From Trichostrongylus colubriformis (taxonomy: Eukaryota; Nematoda; Chromadorea; Rhabditida; Trichostrongylidae): a DNA stretch of 64,000 nucleotides. The stretch lies in NCBI GenBank assembly GCA_963978905.1, contig OZ022256.1, positions 50,082,001 to 50,146,000 on the forward strand, read 5' to 3'. Of this stretch, positions 23,833 to 35,800 are shown in pieces (the stretch's first letter is position 1; each line of letters opens with the position of its first letter). Both the position numbers and the translations under genes were made by a program. Below the pieces are notes generated by a model. It did not search any database. It was not told where the DNA came from and saw nothing but the letters and a program-made list of their open reading frames with translations.

Positions 23833-26800
23833 TTATTTTCGGATCTTCAACATTGCAAGGACATATCGTCGTAGAGTCTGACTGCAAAGCCATAAAAGAT
23901 AAGCAGTAACACCGGAACAAAGAATGCTGAAAATGGGATTATTTCGGTGATCTCTGGAATTCATACCGAAGACACTAAAATGACCAAATCACATAGCGAC
24001 CTACCTTAGAGGACGATAGAAAATGACGACGAGTATAAAAAAGAAGGATAACCATGGAAGCACTGCCGCAGAAAAGAATAAAAGAAGGAGTAATTGCATT
24101 GCCACTGCAATCGAAGACTAGTGATTGGTGGCAAGTGGGTAAAAAATACAGTTTCAGGCAGGCGCCAGACTTCGCAATTTTGTGATTCTGCGATTTTGCG
24201 TTATCGCTCTTTCGCGTGTGATTATGCGGGCTTGAGATTTTCCATGGTGCTACTTTGAGTGCGAAGCCACAACACCGAAAAATCATAAAATTGAGGTCGC
24301 AGAGTCGAATAATCGCAGAATCGCGAAGTTTGATGGCAGCTTTAGACATACTGCATGTAATGTTCGCTTCAGAAATTGTAAATAAGTATCAGTTCGGTAC
24401 AAAGTTCGAATTGAAGCCAATGTTAACATAGATGACCTGATGCGATGATCCTTCTTTTTATAGACTCAGAGTGAGTGAAGCTCTGCCTCAGGGTAAAGCG
24501 TATGGGGTTTGATCGACAGCACAACGTCAAAGAAAATTGAGCGGCCGACGCCGCACCGGTCCCTAGTGCTCAACAATAGCACCTCAAGGCTAAGTGTTCT
24601 TCCCTTGGTCAAGTCCTCTGATCGAACTGCATCGACACCGAATGTTATAGCTATAAATTTAAGACTAACTAAAAAGTAAAACTAGTTCCGGTTAAAACAG
24701 AAAAAGAAAAATTTGTGCGATTCGACAGGTACCGTGACAAGGGCACTTTCTAGGCTGATCTCGGAAATTTCCACAGTTTGATCGAAAGAGCAATGATCAG
24801 CAGTAAGACTCGGGCCAACAACACATCTTTCTATAGAAATGATGCAGTGTAGCAATTTGAGCATACCTATGATAGAAGACATGACAAATAACCGAAATTC
24901 CACTCTTCTGTACATGTACTTGTTGCGAGAACGTTGCATTCGTGTCACAAAAATTGCCTGAATTTCTTTTCTTTTAAAGCATTTCCTTTCAAACACTAAA
25001 GAAACACTGAGTTGAAACTGGTAGACATTATTCTCGCTCACTAGGTACATAAAAGATGGCGTTCATACTCGGCGAGTAGCAGTTGCTGCAATCGGGCGAT
25101 CAGTGCGGGGCGCACTTGTTCAGAGAATAGAGGGATTCGTTGCGCAGGGGATATCTGTGATGCCGAATATGAACATTGTAGAAGTGTCTCCAAGACAATA
25201 GCGGTTAATCCTTTCACAGCTCTTTCACGATATTAACGGGTACAGAGAGGGAGTACGAGTTAGGGCCAGACCTGGATCGAGGAGCTCTCCACGGTGGTGG
25301 TGCCTCGGTTTTGGAAAAGAGGGATGGTATCTCGAAATTTTAGTCAAGAAGTACTCTACAGTCACGCAATGCCGAGAAGGTGGTCAGTCAGAAAAAGGTC
25401 GTCGAACGATAAACTTATTTGGTATGCATTATGTAGCAATACCACGATTATCAATCACTTTGGGGACGGCTCAAGTATGGGCGGAGACCCCTCACATGCA
25501 TGTGTCAGAGGGTAGGATGCTTTTTCCAGAAAAATTTCTCGACATCCAGCCTAATTCTTGTATGGGGTCTGCGATTTAGGTGAGCACTGGGTTACGTGAA
25601 GGCTTAGACTGCATCTGTACTCCACGGTGGTGCCGGGGTGACGCGTAGCTCCGCCAACGTGAGCAAGGCACAGTGGCAATGATAGGGAGGTAGATGAGAC
25701 GCAGTCATGACCTACCGCCAGCGTCGCAGAGTATGAGGGGCGCGACATGTCATTTGCTAGCCCCGTTACGAATTGATCGATTTCATAACAGAATCAAGCG
25801 CATTCTGATTTCGAGCGTTCAAGTCGGCTATCCTCGATAAAATGCGACGTGTTATCAGCTGCAAAATTGTACAGCAGATGTAAACGTTGCAAACCTCCGA
25901 CTGAGATCTATTCCTGTTTCGCATACCATAGAATAAACAACAATATGCCACAATGAGAAAAACACTATTCAATATAAGAAATATAATTGCTGCCTTGCAG
26001 TAAGCCATATGCACTTTGTTGCTGAAAGGCTTTATCCAACGTTCAGTATATTTAGTGCCGTAAGAGTGTCAAAAATCACGCGGAAACGCGATTTCACGTT
26101 TTATCGTTTTTTTTTCGCTGTAAGTTGAATTATTATTGATTTTTTTATTAAACTTGTATACATTTTCGGAAGGAGCTTGTCGAGCTCTACAGAAGAGTAC
26201 TGCAATTTTTTTGCAAATTTTTTTGGTTTTCTTGAACTCGATACTAGGCCATTATTCACATCCTGAGGAGTTCGAGGAAATTTCCCTCGAAACCTGATAA
26301 GCTGGCAACAAAATCTTGTCACACTCTAGATTTAAGCTCACATGTGTGGGAATTTTGAAGTTTGAGTCATTTCAGATCAGTTCCTGTTCCTTGGTGTGGC
26401 CTTGTACAGCGCCCCCGTGTACACACTGTTGAAAAAACCGTCGCTCAACTTATTTTCTGGGGCAGAATCCCCAATAAAACGCAAGCCTTCTGATTTTCCA
26501 GGAAAAATGTTATCGAATAGCATATGAAAATCTTAGTGGTGATAAAGTTATTATTTTCCTCATTTTCAGCCTATTCCTTGGAGTCGATCGACCTTCAAGC
26601 TCTTACTGGTCGCGTACGATCGACGTGCACAGCCATTGGAGACCTTACGCGCACCTAGACATGGGAGCTTGATCGGGTCTCTCGCCTCAACATTCGCCGA
26701 AACATGCATAAGAAAGCAGCGAATTAGTGTTCAAGGGTAACTCACTCTGTGATCAGGAGCATAAGAGCCCCTCCCAATCTGTAGAACTCCACCTCACTGT

Positions 26801-29800
26801 ATAGAATGAACGACGCGAAAATGTAACCGGGAACGATTTGTATGGACATAGCAAGTTTGAGCCGAAATCCGTGCCATAACTGAAACATATTGCTTTTTAA
26901 ATTTCATATCCCCTCTATTTTTTAGGATCCTCAGAAAAGTGTTCTGATCTTTTCAAGGCTGACGACAAGGTCGCCTTCATACTCAGCAGCGCCAATGTCG
27001 GCATGTTTGGGCAAGCAGAGACGCAGAGTGTGGCCCTTGGGTTTCATACCGAATTCTGAGCTATCCCATCGCGTTCTGCCCGTCTCCTCTCACCGTCGTC
27101 GGCGCCGCAATAACAAAGGCCAGCCCAAGCTTGACTAGTGCTGACTCTTACAAATGTGATGTCTTGGTAAATAAAGAAGTACCTTGTGATATTGCAATGG
27201 AAATAGAAGTGCTGAAAGTCGGTTGGTAACTAGCACCGAAACCGAAAGTGCCTGATTGATCTCTATAAAGTAGAAGAAGTGAACGGTTTTATACGTCAAG
27301 TTATGATAACAATACATAGATTTTCCTTGTGCATCACATACTTGAACTCCATTCTATGATCAGGTACAAATACACATACGGTTTGCCGACAGCCAGATAA
27401 GCTTCTGTAAACCAGCCCCATTTAGGGAATTCCACACCAAAATAATGGTTGATAAGAGACACTGAAAGGAAGGATAAACTTTTAAGTTCTTTGACGGCTA
27501 TGGCTTTTTATCATACAATCATGACCTATATATAACCCGGGAATTGGCTGTGTTTGTACAGATGTTTGTCTGCCGGACACTCGGTTTCACCACAAAAACA
27601 TGCGGGGAAAGTCAGGTCAAGTTCTGGTTGGGTGGGACATGGTTCAAGATGTACAGAGCGCACACGGAATACGTGGAACTCCGCACATAGCAAGCTGGGC
27701 GTGCGCTGCACTGTCCTAAAATCAGTACCAGAAATCCATAATTCGTCTCAAAGTTGCCTGGACATCGGGAAAAGGTGGACCAAGATGAGATATCATAACC
27801 TCTTGGAGCCCAACACTGAAGCCTCAAAGTGGCGAGGGGGTAAGACGGCGGATAACGCCCGCCGGTCAATCCATAGAGGCCCGACTTCCTGGGCTGGCAA
27901 CCTGGAATCTCGGCAATCATATGCCCCGGCATGTTCATGAAAAAGGGTTTCACACGGCTTGGACGGAAGTCCCCACTCTAAGTGTACCGCAAGGGAGGAC
28001 GGGACCTGCAGACAAAAACAGCCGATATCACGGGAGTGCACCCGCCAAAGACATGTCGAAGAGACATGACCACTGCTTGCGAATTTTCACATACAACGCC
28101 AGGACGGTCAACACGGAAGTTGGTCTTGAAACACTCACAACACGCGTCACGGAACGTCCGTTCGACATCATCTCGCTCCATGAGACAAATCCCCTTCATG
28201 TTCACCAGACGATCAGCAGAGGGAGATCTCATTGTGATCGGTGCGAAATACGACAAGAAGAACATTGGAGGAATGGGATCATAGTACATACGAGCATCGA
28301 ACACCTTGCCCATTCTCACAACATCATCTCCCCGACTTGCCATCCTCAGAATCCTGTATCACCTGTCGTCCCTTTGTTCATCGAGAGCCTCGAGCGGGCG
28401 CCAGCAACGTCTCCATTCGTCCCTGTCGCGAGCCAAAGCAGTACAGTGAACGTTTCTGGCTCCAGGGACACGCAACGTCTCGTTACTTTCGCGCAGAGCT
28501 TTCGTGAAGAAGTCTGACCATCGGGCCAGCGGTCGTCCAGGTGTTCGTTTGACGTCCCGAGGGATCCAGTCGGTAACCGCTCTGGTCCAACGGTCATAGC
28601 GATATCGCGTGACATGTCCGGCCCATCTAATTTCGATTCCTTGGCAAATACGATGGCGTCCCTGATCTTTGGTCGACGACGGAGTTCGGAACTCCGGATT
28701 CCCCAATGCACTTGCGTGTATTGGAATACTCCGAGCATCGTCCTCTCAATGGCACGATGGATGACGCTGACCGCATGCTCTTCCTGCTTACGTAGAGTCC
28801 AAGTCTCTGAAGCGTATGTTAGGGCAAGAAGGACAGCGGAACCGAAGAGATGGGCGCGGAGCCGGATGGTCTTAGTCTTCTTCACTACTCCCTCGATGGT
28901 CTTAAAGGCTCCCCAAGCCGCTCTTTTCCTCCTGCTCAACTCTGGTACTAAGTCGTTCATCATATTGACTTCCCGACCTAGGTACACATAGCTGAAGCAT
29001 TCGGTGATGTTCGTTCCGTTGAGCGTGAATGGGGCGTCAGGTACCAATCCGTTTCTCATGAACATCGTCTTCGTCAGGTTCAGCTGTAGACCGATCTTTC
29101 CACACTCACAGTCGATGTCGGCTAGCATCCGTTCCGCTTGCTGGATTGTTCTTCACGACCAGGATCTCGCCATTCTACAAGGAAGTCATCATCGACGTGA
29201 AGAGAGGGGTTCGACAAGGCGACACTATCTTGCCTAAACTATTCAGCGCCGCTCTTGAGAACGTCATGCGTCAACTGGAATGGGAACGAATGGGAGTGAA
29301 GGTCGATAGCCGGCATCTACACCACCTCCGCTTCGCTGACGACATTGTGCTAATAACAAACCTTAGAATCAGAGGAGAAGAATTTCTTCTACAGAGATCT
29401 GCAAAGGACGATAAAGGGCGAGAATTCATACTACAAGTACATTTGCGGAGACTTCAACGCTATTCTCGGCGAGGACGCCCTCGCTTCCGCTCGCACTGGT
29501 CACCATGGGCTCGCGCGGCAACAGCCTGTTCTCTAAGAAGCCCGCGAGGAGATGGACATAAGAAAGCCCACAAGGATCCACGCATACTGAAATGGACCAC
29601 CCCATCACCAATAGAGGATGGAGCATCCTCGATGTACCAGTTGTCACAAGCTTCTGCACGGAATCGGTCCACCGTCTTCTACGAGCATTGATTCAGCTCA
29701 GACCCCATGTTAAGAAGCGATGCAACCACCGAGCGGTTGCAGCGCGATTCCCCACATACAACACCGGGATCATGGGAGCGACCGCCCGTCAACTAGACTG

Positions 29801-32800
29801 GAACACTGCCTCGGACATCAATGAAGACTACAGCAAGATGTGCCATGACATCCTCCAGTGTGTATCGACAGCTGCCGAAAGGTTTCCTACGTCAAGAGGC
29901 CGTATTGATGCCATGGTCCGAAGCTTGCTGAAGAATAGAGTCGAGATCATCATAAACCCAACGGCTACAGCTTTGGAGAAGCTGACGATAAACAAGGAAT
30001 GCCGCGTCGCAGTTCAGGAATCCCTGCGAAGATTCAGAAACGCCAAGCTAATGGAGAGCGCCGAGAAGAAAGTAAGCCAAGAGATGCAAACAGGACCTGA
30101 CGACGACACGCACGATTATTACAGCAATGGAAGAGTAGAACGGGCACCTCCATACAAGCCGATCGAAGATCGATGATGCCGTCCAGAAATTCTACACCGA
30201 CCTCTTTGACTCCAGAACCGTCACTATCAGGACGCCCAGCCAGTGGAGAACGTCGCCGACATCCTGCCATCAGAACTCCGCCACACTGTCAGACAACTGA
30301 AACCGAAGACAGCCCCTGGACCTGACAAGATAAGCGGAGACTCTTTGAAGGCGTGCGGCGAAGCCATCATCCACGAGCTCATAGTGAGATGCAATTGGTA
30401 TCTCAAAGAAGGCACAATGCCGGCGCTATGGAAGACGTCGAAGACAGTTCTTCGATCGCCCTCCTGTCACAGCTTTACAATATACTCTCAAAAGTATTGC
30501 AAAAGCGGCTCGAACAAATGCTGGACGAATTCCAACCAGTGGAGCAAGCCGGATTCCGCGAAGGCTATACATGCGCCGACCATATCCACACCTTCACCCA
30601 ACTCATCGAGATGCACGAGTACAAAATCCTGCGCCTACTCTGCTTTGTCGACTACGTTAAAGCATTCGACAGCGTCGAAACGAATGCAGTGTAGAATGCC
30701 CTCGCAATAGCTGGCGTCTAGCAAAAGTACATCGACATTTTCGAGGATCCAATCGCGGGATGAAGACGAGCATCACTATGTTCCACAAAGAACTGGTGAT
30801 TCCCATCACAATGGAGTGAGGCAAGGAGATATCATTCCTCCCAGGTGTTCACCGCTGCCCTTCAACTTGCCATGACGAATCTCGACTGGTCCAACAAAGG
30901 CGTTCGTATTCACGGCAAAAAGCTCTCCAACCTGCGATTCGCAGACGATATCGTTCTGATCAGAAACGACGCCGCCAAGCTCCAACAGATGCTCGATGAG
31001 CTGAACGAGGTCGGCAGAGCCATAGGACTCCAGATGAATCGGAGCAAGACCGAAGTGATGCGAAACCAATGGGCTGACATGGCGCCAATCCTCGTCGATG
31101 ACGCAAAACTACCACACGTGGATCACTACGTCTACCTGGGCCGAGACGTCACAGTGACGAACCGCAGACCGTTGAGATTGGCAGAAGAAGAAAAGCCGCG
31201 TGGGCAGCCATGATAAACATTAAAGAAGCATCCAATTCGATCAACGATTCCAAGATCCGAACCCATCTCTATGCTATGGTGCTGAAACATGGAGCAGTAC
31301 GGAAACCACGGCAACCATGATCACGAGATGCCAACGTGCCCTGGAAAGATGCATCCTCAAAACGAACAGAAGAGAACAGTATCTGAAGAATCTACGCAGC
31401 GCGGATCTAAGACAACAATCCGGCATCAGAGACGCAGTTAAATACATTAATACCGCGAAACTGCGTTGGGCCGGGCACATCTACAGGCTCACCGATGACC
31501 GATGGACAAGCCAAACAACCTTCTGATACCCGCGAGACATCAAGAGGACGCTCGGTCGCCTCGCAACGCGCTGAATCGACTCGTTTAAGAAGCTCAGTAC
31601 CCCCCACGAACACTGGAATAAAGTCGCAAAGGACCGACAACGATGGAAGGCGTGTGGCCGTCACTGCGCCCAGCCGACTACGGGCTCCTAAGTATCCTAA
31701 GTAAGTAAGTATCATACCCTGCATAAAAACTAGGAGTTTGGTGTGTCGTCTGTCTATCCAGCCCAAACTCAGTACTGCAGGGAAAACAAGCGGGGGAAGT
31801 CAGCTTATATTGAGGTAGGGAGGGTCGTGCTGAGAGGTGAACACGTAGCATATGGACCACGTCAAGCCCCGCCGTCTGTGGGCCGAGTGTCCGTTAAAAT
31901 GCTCGGTGTTGAGGTGCAAAATTCTAAAATTCGTTCGAAAAGAACCCAAGAGTAGATATAAGGTGGGCAAAATGAGTTGAAGGCGGTGATGGGGTTAATT
32001 CGGCTGCACAATTCACTCCAGTCTTTCATGATGACCGGTAGACGTTTTCACAGCCAAAGCTGACACGTCAAGCACCACGTCATTTCGATAGATATGGCTT
32101 CAATGCGATACGAAAAGTATCATCCTGCTGTCATTCTCATAACTGTACACCAAATTCATCCTTCTGCAAAGTCAACCATAAGAGGCAGATCAGCATAAGA
32201 AAGGCGGCATGGCTTGATGAGACTGCCTTCGCCACAGTTCAAGGGGGGGGGGGGGCCTTTCGCTGAGGATTTTGCCATACATAGGCCTCTCAGACCCGTA
32301 ATTCTTCAGTGAATAACTCCTTTTGGAAGAAGCGGATGAAGAATCATCATAACCTACAGTATCTCAATAGTTTAGAAAGTCGAATTTTCAACCTCCCTCG
32401 ATTATGAAAAGACCGAGTTGTCTCAAATTCACAGAATAGGCATAAAATCATGTAGAAAACACGATAAATAACGCCGTCCCTCGGAAGGTGAAATTTCAAG
32501 CGTGAAGATGCTGTTGATGTCAAAAAGGGTGCATAAAAAGTTTGGAAACTTCTCAATAACAACGAAAATCGATTCTAATAACGTCTGAATAAGATACAAA
32601 AACTAGTACTTCGTTGAATAACCGTGTAACGCAATAACAACCTTACACCTTCTAGGCATTGAATCGATCAGAGCATCAATTTTGGACTGAGGAATCGAAG
32701 CCCATTCTTTGAACAGAATATCAAATTTTTCACCGCAGTTCTTCACTGGAACATGTCTTGTACGACGCTCAAGTTCCTCCCAGAGGTGCTCAATCGGGTT

Positions 32801-35800
32801 GAGGTGCGGACTTTGACTTGACCATGACAGTAATTTTCTTCGATCTCAAAAAGTCGGTCACGAAACGGGAAGCATGCTTCGGGTCATTCTTGGGCATTTT
32901 TATCAGACAAAGTACTGTTTAGCGTTGTTTGAGAGCTGACGGATTATTTGAAAGACGTCCCAGCAGGAGGCCACTAGTGAGTTCAAGGAATAGGAAGGCG
33001 CGACTGAGTTTCGCCCGTCAGCACCTTGCCTGGATCAGAGAATACTGAAGAAAAGTTCAGCAACGAATCGAAGTTCTACTTCTTTGGCAGCGATGGCTTG
33101 AAGTACGTATGACGTCCTGTGGACAGGAAAAATCATTCCAGGTACCAGGTACCAACAGTGATACATGTCTGAGGTAATGTGATGGTATGTGGATTTTTGG
33201 TCTATGTGGCGTTGGCCCACTCTTCCGTACCCGAGGATAAGGACTCGCTCGCGTACAAGGGTATCCTGGATAGTACCATGCTTCCTTTTGCTCGTCAAAG
33301 AATGCCGAGGGAATGCATTTTTCAGCATGACAATGATCCGAAGCATTCCTCACGCCCCGTGAAATTACTGTCATGAACTGGCCAAGCCAAAGTCCGCACC
33401 TATAGTCCGATTGAGCACCTCTGGGAGGAACTCGAGCGTCCTCAAGACATGTTCTAGTAAAGAACTGCGGTAAAAAAATTTGATATTCTGTTCAAAGAAT
33501 GGGCTTCGTTTCCTCAGTCCAAAAGTGATGCTCTGATCGATTCAACGCCCAAAAGGTGTAAGATTGTAATTGAGTTACGTGGTTATTCAACGAAGTACTA
33601 GTTTTTGTCTCGTATTCTGAAGTTATTAGGTTCGATTTTCTTTGTTGTAAAGTTTCCAAACTTTGATGCACTCTTTTTGATATAAACAGCATTTCCACAC
33701 ATGAAATTTCCGCTTTCAAAGAACGGCGCTACCTCGTGTTCCCTACTTGATTTTACGCCTATTCTGTGACTTTGAAACAACTCGGTCGCTTCTTAACCGA
33801 TGGAGGTTGAAAATTGAAAAGTTTCCAAACTTTTGACCGCTACTGTATATATAAACCAGAATTTCGGTATGTCTGTTATGTTGCCCGTCTGTCTACCCAA
33901 AACTCCAGCACTGCTTGAAAAACAAGCGGGGGAAGTCAGGGTTTAAGTCCAGTTAGGGTTGGGTGAGTCTTGCTAAAAGATGAACAGGTACCATATGGAC
34001 CATGTCAGGCTCCGCCCACTGCGGGCCGGGCGTGCGCTTGAATGTTCGGTGTTTAGATGCTAAATTCTATAATTTGTTCCAAAATAGTCGGGATAAGGTG
34101 GGCCAAAATGAGTTAAGAGTGTATGTAGCAGATGAAAAATATACGACTTTAGTGGGGGCGCGCTCCACGTATGAGTGCTTACTACAAGCGTTTATAAGTT
34201 GACTCCGGAGCAGCCTAGAGACTGCGGAAAATATTGTTGGAGATCCGCTGAATGGAGGCCCGCGCACCATGGGCGGAACGTGCAATCAACAATATCGTGC
34301 TCACTCATAAAAAATATTGTACCGATCGAAAGCGGTCCAGGGTACCGGAGAAAGGTGAATTAATTCGAAGCTGCTGGAGTGACAAACATAATGTCAACTG
34401 ATCACGGTAGGTGGAGCACCATCAAGATACTGGTTGAAAGTATCGGTTTTTGGGATGGAAACAGCTTATGGATCATACCACTGAGTGCCCCCATAGAAGA
34501 TCAAATTCTGGAAAGTGATCAGAGAGTCACACCAATAGGTGACGCAGAGCTTCAATGAAATCCTATTGGTCGACATCGATCGTCATAAATCTCTGTTCGA
34601 TGAGCTGAAAAGAGGTAATGGGGTCTCATTGAATGATTACAGTCGCAGAAGTTGAAAACTGCAGCATCATGTGGCATGGGTCATAAGTGTTGGTCTTGAG
34701 GGACCGGGCAATGTGATGGACCACACCATGGATGGACACAATTGCAGAAGCTTACATTCCATTGAGCACATTTGATGCACATCGATACCTATTGCTATGA
34801 TGGGTCTTTGTATAGAAGGCTGTGAATGGACTACCCCGCAGCAGGAATATAAAATCTGTAGTTTTCGCGAAACCACATTGCTGTGCAATTTCTGTTTACA
34901 TCATATTGCTCACAGCCCGCTTCGCACCGGTACACCGTAACGCAATGTAGATCGCGAAGATCACCTGGTAAGCTATAAACTAGCAATAATAAGCTTCAAA
35001 TCTGATTTAAAATCTTCACTTCATATCTCAATTCTGCGTGGCGTTAGGTTAGGTCTTTATACTTGACGTCAGTGACGTCGGCGGCAGAGCGTGGCAGCAT
35101 TCACTGGCAGCGAGGCAGTGTGGCACGGGTGGAGGAGCAGAGACAACGCAGCCACGCCCTGCTGCCGGCACTGCAATGTATGAAAGCGGCCTCAAGACGT
35201 GGCTCCACATGAACCATGGCTCACCGTGCGCGATTTGTATAGCGCGGACGACTCAGCGCCGCTCCTCTTCGGATTTTCAGATTTTTAGCTGGTCTTGTGA
35301 ACAGTCTCATATGGGTAGAGCATAACATTCACTTTCAGTTTAATTGATTTCAATATTAAGTAAATTACCTCTATGGATTTGAACTACCCTAAAGTCTGAT
35401 AGATAAGTCCGCCCGCACGCGGCGTCGCGCGCGGCAGCGGTTAGCGCAGGCGCAGTCTTCAAAGAACGTAGGATTGCGCTGCACCCTTCATTATCGAACG
35501 GGCGAATTGTAGAAGATGTTTATTCGACTTCATTTCTGATATCTAAAAATACTACTTATCAAAATCTTCGTTTAACCCGTGTAACATTGATCAGTCATCT
35601 TAAATGTTCTGAGCAATCTCCATTTGATCATCACAAACATCCATAACATTAAAATTCCACATAAATAAAAAATCTTACGGAAACAATTCTATTATTCCGC
35701 CCGTATACTGCTGATCATAAGTTGTTCAGGCATTTCAGACGGCTCGATGACCAGAAGGAGGGCTTACATCAGGTGCAAAAACTTGACGCGGCAAGCAGAA

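Noticed and set aside
32243..32255. Run of 13 G as a G-quadruplex element
   Set aside because: A single homopolymer run in decayed repeat sequence with no gene context, and also prone to sequencing error.
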